This document shows, piece after piece, positions 34,101-47,207 of a DNA stretch of 64,000 bases. The stretch is taken from NCBI RefSeq assembly GCF_963678635.1, contig NC_087062.1, forward strand, positions 55,181,363 to 55,245,362. The letters are read 5' to 3'. The notes under the pieces were generated by a model. That model ran no database searches and was not told the origin of the DNA. It was given only the letters and a program-made list of their open reading frames with translations. The stretch's first letter is position 1. Each line of letters begins with the position of its first letter. This DNA is from Symsagittifera roscoffensis (Eukaryota; Xenacoelomorpha; Acoela; Convolutidae). A program made the position numbers and the translations under genes.

Positions 34101-35409
34101 CAATCTAATTATAAGGTTATGGGATGAGTTATTTAAGCTAATGACTGGAGCGAAAAAATCTGACTGGGGTGAGGATTTCAAGTCTTTTTGGAGGGGCGGC
34201 TTGTTTTTTGGCTCATCAAAATAATGCATTGGTACTTAATTTTGTCAACTTTGAAATTTGTAAATGAACCAGTCAAATCAGTGAAATTTAACCTAATGGT
34301 GGAATAAATCTCAAAAGAGGATAAGGTTCATCAACCCACCCTAAGCAAAATTAATCCCATTTTCCATCTTGCTAGAAATCGATGCGATTGGAATGGGTAT
34401 TATCCAATCAAGATTAAGCTTGTACTTTCGTGAATGTATCTCAATTCTCATAAACAGCAACATAACCATTTGAATGGCAAAATTAAAAAAAATTCTGTAA
34501 CCAATTGATCAACTAAATAACCTTTTTTTTGTCGGGCGAGGGATGATTAAATGATTTTATCTAATTTGCCAATATTTGTTATTGGCCTCTGTTTCGCATT
34601 GTTTCAATTTTCAGTTAGCTATCAGCCCCTGTGATATTCAAAAATGTAGCGTTCGCTTAATTTTTACGCTTGGAAAATTTGAGCTGTTAAATATCATTTT
34701 AGGGGAGATGGAGAGGATGGTGTGTAACTAAAAAGACCCCTTTTTCACCATCTTATCTAATTTTGCGTGGAATATATATTTTTTAATTTTTTCGTTTTTC
34801 GTTCCTTTGAAGGCACAAAACTTCAATTCTCAAGCTGCAATCAACAACAACAACAACTTGCCATATCTTCCGAGTGCAATTAAAGGGAATTCAAACCCGC
34901 AAAACCAGCCTTTTCCACTTCATCCGAACCACCTAACACCTTCAGGGATCAATTTCCAGGGAAGCATTGGGGTGAATCCGAATCCGATGGAAAACTCCAT
35001 CCATCAACATGGTGCTTTTCCAGCTACTTCAGCGGCCTCCTCGTCTATGGGAGGTTTTGCTGCTAATCCTTCTGGTGCTAATACTCCCGAATCATTCCAA
35101 GCAAATTATGGACACCACTATTCTGCCAACAACAAACAACATCAAAACATGGCCAACAACAATGTGTACTTCAATAATCAGTCGGACCAGAAACAACATC
35201 GACCCTTCAATCCCCATCATCAGGGTAGTCGATTCTCATCCGGACCCCAAAAGTGGAAGCAGAACCCAAACCACAGCAGTAACGTTGCTTTTAACGGTGG
35301 AGCCAGACATCCTGTATTCAGACATCGAAACAACAATAATTCAGGAGGACCCATGAAAAATCATAACATGCCCCGCAACCAGTCAAAACACAATCAGAAG
35401 CCATACTAA
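31188..35409 (+). CDS. NABP1/2: SOSS complex subunit B / NABP (hSSB1/2-like) ssDNA-binding protein, four exons
   Basis: Exons 31188-31293, 32477-32615, 32721-32886 and 34813-35409 join in phases 1,2,0 to 335 codons plus stop. The N-terminal ~125 residues form the OB-fold in family order: MLRDVRVGDKNLHINCIILE (first strand), KVADRSGAMTLSLWDD, GGDIIYLQKAQAAVF, GEFCMVFAEIPFLSSPNPEL. Alignment to the known SOSS-B pattern (IKDIKPGLKNL..., KVADKTGSINISVWDD, GDIIRLTKGYASVFKG, GEFCMVYSEVPNFSEPNPE) keeps spacing across the splice sites. SOSS-B proteins bind single-stranded DNA at breaks with INTS3 and INIP and promote end resection and checkpoint signalling. The last exon (198 codons) is a low-complexity Asn/Gln/His/Pro/Gly tail ending basic, longer than the ~100-residue tail usual in the family. 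The start codon is the first in-frame ATG, but the frame stays open some way upstream. Confidence 0.9.
31294..32476. other. SOSS-B intron 1, with antisense LRR-looking frames
   Basis: Bounded by aatg|gtaagg and ttttag|aacaaac. On the minus strand the frames 32137-31859 and 31751-31506 have a leucine-rich appearance, with phrases such as STPSNLVYIACNFHQL. They could be a decayed LRR-type gene, or chance. No start, splice or domain evidence makes a gene call possible. Confidence 0.5.
32887..34812. other. SOSS-B intron 3 (1.9 kb)
   Basis: Bounded by caacct|gtaaga and ttgaag|gcacaa, phase 0. A poly-G run occurs near 33738. Nothing else recognised; short open frames are without domain features. 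Confidence 0.85.
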
Positions 35410-35689
35410 CCCACTCAGAAAGCCATAAAGCCACTTGTGAAAATGAATCACCTTTGTTAAAAGTTTATTTTTGTTTTTGTTTCGACCGAGGTGCTGAAAA
35501 TCTTATACTTAGCTACAGCCTTTGGATAAAGTTGTTTAGTAAAGTAAGACGATAGTAAATCCTCAAAATTAAAATGTTTTTTTTTTCAAAATGCAGAATA
35601 AGGTTGATTCAATGCAACACAAGGAACAAAAACGAAGACTAGTTCTTATACTAAGAACAAGAAAAATTGACAAGAACTTAGATAGGGCA
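35410..35689. other. SOSS-B 3' flank
   Basis: T/A-rich sequence after the SOSS-B stop, probably 3' UTR. No clear AATAAA immediately downstream; 'ataaag'-type hexamers near 35431 and 35525 are weak candidates. Nothing else seen. Confidence 0.4.
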
Positions 35690-36094
35690 CATATCTTTCT
35701 AGCTCAAAGCTTCTTGTTCTTATTGAATTAGTATTTGAAGATGAATTCTCGAAATTTTTAAGGCTGACAATCGAAATATTTGAGCAGATTTTCAACTCGT
35801 AAAAAATTCTGGGATGAAAGATTTTACACCATAATTTAGTTATTCAAAAAGTTAGGGTTCTTCCAAAAGCGTATCGCAAAAGGCTAAACTAACAGCTTAC
35901 AAAATATGTATGCACATTAAACAGCAATTTTCATCCGAATCTTTGCCATATGAATTCGAACATAAGCACAGACAAAGAGGAATCTATCTAAATATATCAG
36001 AATAAATAAAGCTAGCTTTTCAAGTAAATCATGCCAAAAAAGAATGCAAATTCAGCATTGAAAGAAATCTTACCAAGCAGTAACAAAACCGAAA

Positions 36095-36625
36095 CAAGAC
36101 TGCTCGTATCAGGGTGAAGCCCTGAATGTTCCGACTGCCTTCAAGGTTTATGGATCAGTAATATCATAAACAACAAAAAAATAAAATAAAATAAAACGAA
36201 ATTTTTTTTTCTAAAATTTGATTTTTTTTCTATGAAAATCATCCCCCCACGCGCCATATAAAGTACAAAACAGCAGATTTTACTCCTTGTAACGAATCAA
36301 TTATGGTAAATAAGCTTCTTTCAACCAATTTGCAGCGATTTCTAAGACGGATTAAATCTCGGCTTACTCGTTAATAGCGCGAAATATATCGCGCGTTAAT
36401 TGTCCCAAATTGGCCAAAATGGAAATCTTTAAACCCCCATAACTTTAAGAAAAATGATCACAGGTAGAATATCATTTCAAATTTAAGCTCAGGACAACAA
36501 TACCTTTTGAATGATATTAAAAAAATTCCGTCAAAAATGGCTAGTTAAAAAGTAGAAATTTGTCTGAAGAAAAAAAACCCACCCCGAGCACAAATATTCC
36601 GTCACTTTCGTATCGAAAGTCGGAA
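36095..36625 (-). mobile_element. MITE-like element, second copy (reverse orientation)
   Basis: Reverse complement of the element at 11565-12085, with the hairpin cagggtgaagccctg at 36110-36124, the CTGATACGAGC end (minus strand) and the 'cccaccccgagcacaa' and 'tcgaaagtcggaac' blocks. The corresponding place in copy B (near 41490) runs from 'aaaccgaaa' straight on without it, so B acts as an empty site. No coding capacity. Confidence 0.75.
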
Positions 36626-38481
36626 CAAAAAGGGGGAAAATTTTGAAGCTGAAAAAGTTTCAAAAAGACATGAAATCAAAAAAGAGTTTAAACTCTCCGC
36701 ACTATCATTACACAAACAAAAAAATCGCTCATTAAACGACTGGATATAGTTAACTGCTCAATTTTTAATTAACGTATATTGTTTTCTGGTAAAAAGATGA
36801 AATCAGTTAAAATTTTTATTCTGTATTTAACATTTTTCTTCTAGAAGAGAATTGAATTAAGTGCAAAAAAATACAGTAAATATTAGCAAGAAAAATCCAG
36901 CAAAAATTAAAAACCTATAAAATTAGAGCTGAGAATTTCTTTGCGTTTCTTTTGCATTTCATAAAATTTTATCTGAAACACTAAAAAATTCAGATCGATT
37001 CTCCAAACAGATGTTCTGTAACCAGAAACAGTGGTATATAATGGGCAATGCGTTCCGCGGTGGGTTCGGACCTCGAAGTATAGAAGTAAGTTATGGATTT
37101 CAGGGATCACATTCTATGTATCAAGATAGAAAATAAAAAATAGGCTTCGCCATGTCTTAAGATACAAAGTGTCAAATGGTCAGTTTCAGGTTTTTGGCGA
37201 GCAAATTTTGCTTCTTTTTAGACCGGGATATTAACTATCATTTCATGAAATAATCCATAGCTTACACGTTTTGCCATGTTATAAGATCAGGTATAGAGTC
37301 TAAATTATTGAGCTCAAGTACTTTTTTTTCATGTTAAAAACAAAAAAGTGATAAAAAAGGAACATGTTAAATATCAAAAAATTGTAAAAAAAAGGAAGAT
37401 TTTCAACAAAATTGTATGAACCTACTTCAAGTTATACAAATTGACAAAAAATTGTTAAACAAGTTTACAGGTTTGGAGCCGATTCCATTTTGTTGACTTT
37501 CCTGTATATGGTAAAAAACTCAGTCTTTTTTAGCTTGATTAAAAGTCTCATTTGGTTTTAAATTGTTCAGAAGTTTCTGTTTGTTGTCGAATCTCGTCTA
37601 ACTGTCGACAATTTTTAACATCGGTCCAATTTCTGAATCTTCAAGTTTTTGTTTACTCAGTCATTTACTACTAATTTTCCATTTATTGCACCAACAGTAA
37701 ATAATACTGCAGATGTTTAGTATTTAGGTACACCTGAACTTCTTCATGATCAATCTTGTTTAAAGTTTCGCTTTTTTTATTGTTGTTTGAACAACACGAA
37801 CTTTAGAAGAAAATGTTTTTGATTTAAAAAAAAACGATATCACCAACCACAACTGTCAATTTTTCAAATTTTTCTTCCGTCCAGCTTGCTTACAGAGAAA
37901 ACAATGTCTCTCACCAAAATAAACAAAAAAAATATTTTGGCTATACACGCTCTTTTGAAAAAAAGATATTTGATAGTGTTCTTGTTTTGTTATTCGCTAA
38001 GATACCTCATCATTGTACACTTTGATCAATTCTCTATTTGATAACCATAATTGCTATTTCCTATTAATACACTGGATAATGGATGTTCCACAGCGTCTCG
38101 ACTAGCAGCAGCAAGAGATTGAATTTTTCCCGCAATATGTAAAAACATCTCGATATACTAATGGCCATGATAAACGAAAAATGAACAGATGGTGTAAAAA
38201 ATATATAGTAAGAATATATGGAAAATCTTCATAGCATCAAGTTCTGCTGTTGCTTTAGTGAAAAAATTTCTTCCTCGTAAGTTTTCGTGTACTCCTCAAT
38301 ATGATTTCTGATAGCATCAAAATTTTTGACAATCATTGGAAAAAAACGTGAATTTGATTTCAGTTTTTAAGGAACAAGAAATTCGCTTCGCACATAACCA
38401 AATATAGGTTCATATCCGTTCCGACCATTGAAAATGGCAAAAAACTTTGTATTTGGGTGTTCTCTAGTTTTTTTCATACTT

Positions 38482-38580
38482 TTTTGCTTTTCACGCAAAA
38501 TCAGTAACCAAACATAATCGTTAGAATGGATCAAATCATGTATATAATCAAAACTTTTTCAGTTGTGATTCGTAGTGTCA
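38482..38580 (+). repeat. Dispersed repeat shared with 10866-10970
   Basis: See the entry at 10866. Here it is inside the ~0.7-kb stretch present in copy A but absent from copy B of the 5.2-kb duplication. Confidence 0.45.
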
Positions 38581-40116
38581 AAAAATGGTTTTTTGATTTA
38601 TGCTCATTTTTTTATCGAATGAATGAAACTTGTTTTTAAATGTCATTTTAGGAAGAAAATTCAAAAACTCAATAAGATTCCGCAAAAAAAAATCTTAATA
38701 AAAAAAACTCAGATACCGTTGCAAGCAACTTCAACCTCGATATCTCGATCTTGAATGTCCAAATTTTTCTGTAAAAAATTTGTTTCAATTTTTTTAATGA
38801 TTTGTTTTTAGTTTTGATGTCATTTTTCTTCAAAAATTGTTTTCCAGAATGCCTATTTTAGATCTCTCAGATACTCCAGCGAGCAAATTCATCCTTAAAA
38901 TTTTCGTCGTGAATATCAAAAAAGTTCTGCTAAAAAATTGAAAACTATCTTTTTTGTTCATTTTTTTTCTAGTCATATCTCTTCAAACATTTTGGTTGTC
39001 CAGTTTGGTTGTTTTACTATGATAGTCAAATATGTTTAAAATTTGGTTTTTACTTGCACAGTAGGCGGCTATCTTTTACAAAAATTTCAAAAACCGATTG
39101 GCAGAAAGCAATTTTTTGAAGCAAGTTTCGGCTCCTACATGATTTCTCAAACCTGATTTGGTTTTGAAATGATTCCAGCAACTATATACTCATAATTTCC
39201 ACAATAGAATACACTATTTCTCCTCTTAAGTTGTTTTGAAATTCATCCATTTTTTTGGATCCGCGCTTGATATCATTAGAGAGACTAGCTAGAATTCTCT
39301 GACACCGACAGAAAAATAAATCACAACCGACCGTTACTTAAATATTCTGAAAGTTTTTACAGTAAACATCTTACCTCAATTAACAAGTTATCTTCTAAAA
39401 GTCTTCCGAATTTTTGTTGTGTTGTAATTTTGATTGATCCTTTCAAAATGAGCTGATTTAAAGTATTGCTTAACAATGTTCTCAAAAATTATAGTTCGAT
39501 TTTGTATTACATTATTTGTTTTTTTCTTGTTCTCATCTGGAATACAAGCTCGTGGGCATATCCTGCACATCGGTTACAGAAAAAAATTACCAGCAGTAAA
39601 TCCGAAACGTGATTAACACACTTAGCACAATTAGACCGATCTTCGAAAATCCCTTTTATTCGCTGCTGCTTTCTTTGTAAAAACCTTGAAAGCCAGTCAT
39701 AGTCATAATCCCCCGGATTTTTTCAAGCAAATCATAGTCAACCGAGAAAATTTTTTTTATAACCAGATGACTTTTACTCGGTAGAACACGAGCCTAAGAA
39801 ATGCACACAAATTTTTAGATTTATAGGTCTTACCAATCTTCAATGTCCCAAAAAAATGACTGCCCGCATATTTGAGAGAAACGAGGACTTTGGTTTCTTG
39901 ATATCTGGGAGTCCCAACCTCTTTCTCATTGATAAATTATGAAAAGATGTATGATGCGATAAATTTTGTATTGCATAGTCAACAATTAAAAACAATTACG
40001 GTAGAGTAATGTTTTATCTCCCTAGATGTTGCATCAGATCAATCAGTTGATTATTTTTAAAATTTGAGAAAATGGGTCAAAGTGTATATTTTTTCTCACC
40101 CGCGACACCTTTCGTC

Positions 40117-41000
40117 CTAATATTGTGATATTACAGTCTTCCTGAAACTGCCTCGTACGTCAAAATTTCTGAAGTCTCTGTGAATTAGTTTTCTAATACT
40201 ACTTTTCGTTTCGAGAACCGTTGATTGTTTTTCCACATTGCTTTTCTCAGCTAAAATTTCTGAGTTTTCTTTGAAAAGAAAAGCATAGGTTGTCAGTTTT
40301 TGTCGCACAAAAAATGAGTTTTTTGATAAAGTTGGATAACAATGACAACGAAATGGGTTCATGTTTCCCAATTCAGGTTACAGTTTCTGTCGGCTTTAAA
40401 CCTTAGTTTGGCTCCAAAGTTGACTCAAAGATAAATCTTGCCATCTTTTTGAAATTTATATGCACCTTATTGTAATCTTGAAAGCACTCATCCAATCTTT
40501 CAAGTAAACTATTGCGCAAAAAGAAAATTTTTATTTTGGATTTATCTTTTTCATCAGAAGTTTGGTTTTCAGACAATTTGACTAGAATGTCTGCAATATA
40601 TTTAAGAAAATGCATCGCAAGTTGGGTATCGAAAGCAAAAAAAGAAGTTGTCAAACTTATTGTCGCATATGAACATTGTGTTTTTTTGAGAACATTTAAC
40701 TGTTCGCAAACTTTCAGGTAATTCTGCGAGTAACTTCATCCTCAAAATTTCCATCTTGAATGTCATTACTAAAGATATATACTTGTTATACCCTACTACA
40801 TCTTCAACGATTGGTAGGTTGTTTATAGAAACTCCACGAAACTGTTTCAGATCACACTTAAACCTTTCAAGCAAATCATTGACTAACCCTCGATTTTGAA
40901 CTACAGGATTAGTTTTAGTCAAGCAAGTAAACTGCAACTGCTCAACCTTACACATGTTATTCAGATTCTGGGAAATTGAATGAGAGCTATCAGTGCGCAT
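40117..41000 (-). pseudogene. Unrecognised, probably decayed gene fragment in copy A
   Basis: Three minus-strand open stretches (41000-40602, 40654-40403, 40371-40117) are protein-like and charged, with phrases such as NDLLERFKCDLKQFRGVSIN, LLAELPESL and EKQSTVLETKSSIRKL. Parts are recognisable in copy B: LKQFRGVPIN-type sequence near 45990 and EKQSKVL near 45380. The frames are shifted relative to each other by single-base indels in one copy or the other. That suggests an ancestral coding sequence now broken in one or both copies. No family is recognised. Confidence 0.3.
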
Positions 41001-41039
41001 GTTTTCAGCTAAAAAAACTCTGCGCCCTAACTGAGTAAG

Positions 41040-44000
41040 TTTTTGTTTGTTCTTATTGAACTAGTTTTGGAAGTTGAAGTCCCGATATTTATTAGGCTGA
41101 GGCTGACAACGGAAAAAACCTAAAAGGTTTTCAGCTCGTAAAAAATTTTGTGACAAAAATTTTTATACCATGATTTAATTTTTAAAAAATTTGGGGTTTT
41201 TTCCGGAAACGTATCGCAAAATAGTCTGAATCAGGAGCTTACCAAACATGTGTGCACATTAAACAGCAATTTTCATCCGGATCTCTGTCATATGAGTTGA
41301 AAGAAAAACAAAAAGACAAAGCGAATCTTCGATTTATTTGGGATACGATACAAAAAGGCGGCTTGCCTAAAAAAACTTGGACAATATTGAACAACAAACT
41401 CCATCAGAAAAAAAATAAGCTATTTTTGAAATTAAATCAAGCCGAAAAAAAAGAATGCAAATATAGCAATGAGAGAAATCTTACCAGGTGGTAAGAAAAC
41501 CGAAAAGAGAGAGAGAGAGCAGGATTTTCGAAGCCGAAAAATTGTTTAAAAAACTTGAAATCAGAAAACAAATTCTGAACCATCCTCGTCATGACAACAC
41601 ACCCTTACATATAAAATAAATTAAAACGACTAGATTTAATATTACTTAGCCGATGTAATACGCCGAAAACTACTAACCCAGCAAAAAAGGACAATCATAA
41701 CGAGGCCAAATTGCGAGTCTGGAATGACGCACAACTTGGTGTGTGAATGTCAGAGGAATCCAGAGACATAACTTTAAACATGTTGAATCATTGTCCGCTC
41801 AATCAAAAAAAACATTAGATCAAAAACATCTAAAAAAATCAGTCTTGTTGCGTAACCTTTTAACTCACAAAATACAGAGTTCGGCCTCGTTATGAAACAG
41901 ACAATAATTTTTAGCAAATTAAATTAACTCAAATTAACTAATTGCAGTTATAATGAAATTCAAATTTTGAAGAAAAAAAATGAATACTCAATGTGCTAAC
42001 CTGCTCAAATGGTTCTGTTGCAGTGTTTCCAGAGGTGACCGAAAGATCCGTTCTGTTAAAAAATTTTATGCGAGAAAAAATTTAGTACCCGATAGCAACA
42101 CGTTTTTATCACAAGTGTAACGAAAAAAAATTAGTTACTGGAAGTTCACTGGAAATAGTAAAATCCAAATCTAGCATTTAAACTTAAGGGTTTCAGTTGA
42201 ATTCAGCTGTTATTTTTTTTCCAAAAAAATAATTTTGATGAAAGTTTTATTTGCTGAATTATATATGTGTAAATTAGCTGATATTAGTTTCTGTTAAGGA
42301 AGAGACAGTTTTTTTTTAAAAAAAATTCGACCAACTTTTTTGTGTACTTTAATGTTTTTTTTAAAAAAGGGGGAATTTTTTCAAGAAATGAATTGAATGC
42401 AAAAAAACATGAACTATTAGCAAAAGAAGCTAGCAAAAATTAAAATTGTAATAATACTAAAACTCAAATTCAATTGCGTTTTTTTGTGAATATCATAAAA
42501 TCTAATCTGAAACACTAATTAAAAACTTCAGAACAATTCTCACAGATTTTTGTCTTCCGAATTAGTAGTATATGTTTTAGCAAAACAGCCCACAGGGGTT
42601 TGGTCCTCGAAGTGTAAAATTATGTTGAAGATTTCAAGGATCAAATTCTATGTATCAAGATAGGGAATAAGAAATTAGATTCGCTTTTGCCATGTATTAA
42701 GAAAAAAAATAGTTAAACAAAATTAAGCTCAAGTACTATTTTCTTCATTTTATTTAAAAAAATTATCAAATTGGTTCAAGCGCCGTGTTGAAAAACACAT
42801 AAATTTGTTTAAAAAAAAAGATTTTATACAAAAAAAATGTATGAATCTATTTCAATGTACAAGCTTACAAAAAAAAATTACAACAATTTTATAGCTTTGG
42901 AGCGTGTTTGAACTAGGTTTGGAGCGTCTTTGGAGCGTTCTTGAACTACAAGTTTAGGGTAAAATAGGTCAATCCTGCTTAGTTTGTTCATGTGTCTCAT
43001 TTTTGCTTGATTGTTCTCAAATTTCTGTTTGTTGACTTTAGGGTGATTGCCTCATCCACCATTTGACAAAACTCACCATTCGACTCAGCTCCAGAGTCTT
43101 CAATATTTCTTTTCCTCAGTCATTTAGTGATGATTTTTTATTTTTGGCTTTAACTATTGTAACAGCAGTACGTTTTAATGCAGAGGCACAACACTTTGGT
43201 GCACCTGAACTCCTTACTTACCAGGCCTGGTTCCATTTTCTTGTTATTTTTGTATTTTTTGACCAACAGGACTCTTGAAAAAAAGTTTCTTGACTGAAAT
43301 CCAATATCATCACGACAGTCAGTTTTAGCTTTTTATTCCGTCCAGCATGGTTACTGGAAAAATATAATCATAAGTACAATCATAAGACTTACACAAAAGC
43401 CAGACAGGAAGAATCTGTATTATTTTCGTAGTAATTCCAATTCTTTGCGTCGCCAAATGTGTCAAAAAATTCATACAGTTGTAATGTTCTCAATTTCAAT
43501 TTCTCATTATCAAAGATCTACCCTGATCTATCTGATCTAATTGAATTACTGTGCCCTGTTGTAGACTCACAAAAATATCAAATTCACATAAAATCATACC
43601 ACAAATAAGATTTTTTTTGAAAAAATGGTTGTTAAGATTTTTGAATTGTTGTTTGCCAAGGTATCTCGTCTTTGTCTGCTTTGATTAATTTCTCATTTGA
43701 TAACTATATTTAGTATTTCCAATTAAGGCACCGGATAATGGGTTTTCATCGCCGTTTTGACTAGCACTAGGAGCAACAAACTGCAGAAAAACGTAGAAAA
43801 TTTTTAGCGATACTTATGGACAAATCAACAAAATTTCGCTAATCAATGGCCAGTATCCAAAAGAAATGAAATAATGGGCTAACAATGGGTCCGTTATAAA
43901 GGGAGAAACTTCATATCGGCGGTCTTTTGAATGGTTTGCTGTATAAATAATTTTTTATGCGTGAATTTCTCTGTAATTTTCAAAATGATTTCTATTAGCA

Positions 44001-46320
44001 TCAAAGTATTGGAAAATTAGTGGAAAAAATAAGGAATTGGCTTTCAGTACTTCGGGAACAAGGAGGTCGCATAGCACATAACCAAACTTTGATTCATGCT
44101 CAATTTTTCCAATAACTGATTTGGTTCCTTAATGATTTTTGAAATCAATTTTGGTTCGGAATTGATGCCACCAATCATACCAAACATATTTTCGACGAAA
44201 AAGTTTCCAATTTTTCCTATATTTTCCACGGTTTCGACTTTCCATTTTTCGAATCGATTTGAAATTCATTCATTTCTTCTTCCTTTTCCTCGTTTAGTAT
44301 CCTAATCTTTGAGAAAAGATAGAGCTTCCAAACACAGGCAGAAAAAATTAATCACAGACCATTGCTACAAAAATAAACTGAAAGTTTTACAAAAATAGTT
44401 TACAGTTTTCATCTAACTTAGAATTACACTTTTTTCTTACCTTGACAATTTCAAAATATTGGTAATCTCATCTAGAAAACAAGCTCGTGAGCGTATCTTT
44501 GCCCATCGATTAGCAAAAAAATTACCTACAAAAGTTCCAAAAATAACTAGCAAAAGCTCATATTTTACAAAATAAGGCCTGTTTTCGAAAACAGTTTTCG
44601 TTTTTTACTGCTGTCCGTGTAAAAAAATTCAACGCAGTCACAAACTCCCGGATTTTTTTTAGCAAATCAATGTCATCCGAGAAAAAATGCTATAATGAGT
44701 TGACTGCCGTACAAATTTATTCACCAGTTAAAAGCGTGCTGTCGAGCGTTAAAAAGTATTTCTTCTATCGTGAAAACGTTCAATCATCTTTTGCTCAATT
44801 TTTTTGTTTATGTCATTATTTGACAATACCTAATGATAGAAAACATTGCTGAAAGTATTAAGCCACTCGAGTGGGATTTTTTTGAAATCTAACTGACTTT
44901 GCATGTTTCAGTAATTAATCTAAACATCTTGCTTCAGAAAGGTTGAATATCCGAAAAATTGACAACATCCAAAATTGAAAGAAACAAGGAAGGTGTTTCC
45001 TTGTTAACTGAAGTGTCAATCTCTTTCTCATTGGTTAGGTATAAAAAGATTTATGATGCGATAAGTTTTGTATCGCATAGTTCAATTTTGAAAAAATACG
45101 GTAGAATATCGTTTTATCTCTCTAGATAATGCATCGGATCAATAAGTTGACTCGTGTTCCAATTGTTATTCTGTCAGCATACACAACAGTGTCCAGCTAA
45201 ATGTTTTTTAAATCCTGAGAAACTGGGTCGAAGTGTATCTTTTTTTTCATCCTCGACAAATTTAGTTTTAGTAGAGTTATCTGATAGTTTTCTTGAAACC
45301 GTCTCGTATGTCAAAAACTCTGAAAGCTGTGTGAAATAGTTCCTTATACTTTTTTCCATTTTCAGAACTTTTGATTGCTTTTCCATTTTGCTTTTTTTTC
45401 AGCTAAGGTTTACAAGTTTTCCTTGAAATCAATAGTCAAAAATTTTCGATATTGAAGGAGAATATATTGATCAAACTTGATACTAATGGCAACGATATGA
45501 GTTCATGTTTTCCAATCAGGGCTACTGTTTCTGTCGATTTCAAGTCTTATTTCGGTTCCAAAATTGATTATATTCAATTGCAATAGTCGCCACATGTTTG
45601 AAACTTTTTGCTCCTTGTTGTTTTTTATATTGCCCCCGTCCATTTTGTCAGGTGAACAATTGTGCAAAGAGAAAACATTTGTTTTGGATATATCTATATC
45701 AGTAGATCTTTAAGTTCTACAAGGTATGGTTAGGTTTTCTGCAATTCTTACAAAACATTATTGAAAATTTAGTATCGAAAGCAAGAAAAGAAAATGCCGA
45801 TATTATTATTTTTGAAATTTTTTTTTTTGTGAAAAATTAAATGTTTGCAAACTTTCAGATACTTCTGCGAGTAACTTCACCATCAAAATCTCAAATTTTA
45901 AATACCAATATTGTAAACATAAATGTTTTTCTCTACTACACTGACAACGATTTGTTTATCGGAACTCCACGGAACTGTTTCAGACCACACCTAAACTTTT
46001 CAAGAAAGTCATTGACACTCCTCAGTTTTGAGCTTTATGATTAACTTTGGCAAGCAAGTCAGCTGCAACTCCTCGGAACAAATGCAAACTATTTTTTTTG
46101 TTGTTGATTGTGCTGTGTGAGTCATTAGGAGGCCAAACTGTGCATTTTGTGCATTGTAAGCGGATTCCGCAACAAGGACGCTCCCTTTGTTCTTCTTTTG
46201 TTCTTTACTTTCCTTTAATCGTTCCGACAAAATTTCCACGTGTTGAAAGACTTGTCTCTGGAATCCAGGAATATACAGACACAAAATTGTGCTCCTATCC
46301 AGTGCACATGTTGGCCTCGT
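41040..46320. repeat. 5.2-kb diverged tandem duplication, copy B
   Basis: Second copy, directly adjacent to copy A and in the same orientation. It lacks the MITE-like and 0.7-kb insertions and has a short GA microsatellite near 41505. Near its right end a phrase around 'cacaacagtgtccagcta' (45183) recurs at about 46480, a small extra duplication. Minus-strand coding-like pieces are interrupted. Confidence 0.8.
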
Positions 46321-46929
46321 GATGGTAACTTAAATCAAACAGTTGACTCGTTTGTACCTCGTTAGCTTTTTAGCAACACTGGGCGTTGCACAGAAACAAT
46401 TTTTAGCATTGCTGCGTAAAAGCTGTCCTTCACGACCCATTTGACTCGACGTGTTCTGATTGGTTTCATGTCAGCAAACACAACATTGTCCAGCTATATT
46501 AATTGTTCTGTATATTTGGTCAACTCAGCTTTAATGTAAAAAATAAAGATTTATGGAAGAGCAGGTTGTTTTCTTGAGCAGAAAAATCAATATCTCAGAC
46601 TTTTTTAACATAACACAAATCACAGTGCAAAAAATGATTTGTGCAGCACAATCAACCTTTTCAAAAACTTCATTCGATTTTTCTTTAGCTAAATGAGAAC
46701 CTGATTTTCAAAATAGAAATTTAAATGTATTCTGGCGCCCAAATACCATCTTCGTATCATTTTAAAAAAGTTTGAAGCATTCAACTCATCTCGTAGTTGA
46801 TTTGCAGAGATTTGTTTAAATTGCCATAGAATCACTTGTTCTCCTCTTTTTTAATCCGTAGTCTATCTTGCGATATTTTGAAGTAAGCATTAACAGCAAA
46901 AATGTTCCCACACAAAACACACTTCTATC

Positions 46930-46933
46930 TGTA
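46930..46933. repeat. Target-site duplication (left), tgta
   Basis: The four bases tgta immediately precede the left LTR and recur immediately after the right LTR (62110-62113). A 4-bp duplication is in the range typical of Ty3/gypsy and retroviral integration. Confidence 0.75.
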
Positions 46934-47207
46934 TGAGTTTATGCCTGGAGTAGCTTACTCATAGAGTAATTCCAGATAAGGTACACCGGATTAGATATCT
47001 GGTATTTGCGGGTTAGATATCTGGTACTTGTTCCAAAGGAGAACAACTGTCTTCTAAGTTATATTTAAACTGTTTTGGTGCTGAAACCACAAGTAGTTAA
47101 GCATTACAAAAAACTGTGAGTGTTAGTTATAAATCATGATATATTTTAAAGAGATAGTTTTATCAAAAACATAATTGGTTATAAAAACTAGTTTTGAAAT
47201 AGTTCCA
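46934..47207 (-). repeat. Left (3') LTR, 274 bp
   Basis: Starts tgagtttatgcc and ends tagttcca on the plus strand. It shares with the right LTR 'gcttactcatagagtaatt', 'aaggtacaccg', 'ggtatttgcgggtta', 'aggagaacaactgt' and 'gttagttat'. It lacks ~117 bp present in the right LTR. By eye the shared part is roughly 80-85% identical, indicating an old insertion. Confidence 0.85.

Larger units (their letters stand above)
35690..41010. repeat. 5.2-kb diverged tandem duplication, copy A
   Basis: Copy A matches copy B (41040-46320) in order and orientation: for example 'tgcacattaaacagcaattttcatccg' region at 35911 and 41253, the 'tctatgtatcaagata' region near 37114 and 42650, and 'gtgatctgaaacagtttcgtgg' (minus) near 40850 and 45990. 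Identity is patchy, so the duplication is old. Copy A has two insertions missing from copy B: a MITE-like element (36095-36625) and about 0.7 kb near 38420-39060 that includes a dispersed repeat. No conserved gene is recognised; see the candidate decayed frames. Confidence 0.8.

Noticed and set aside
35009-35356. 115-codon plus-strand ORF
   Set aside because: Alternative frame inside the SOSS-B last exon.
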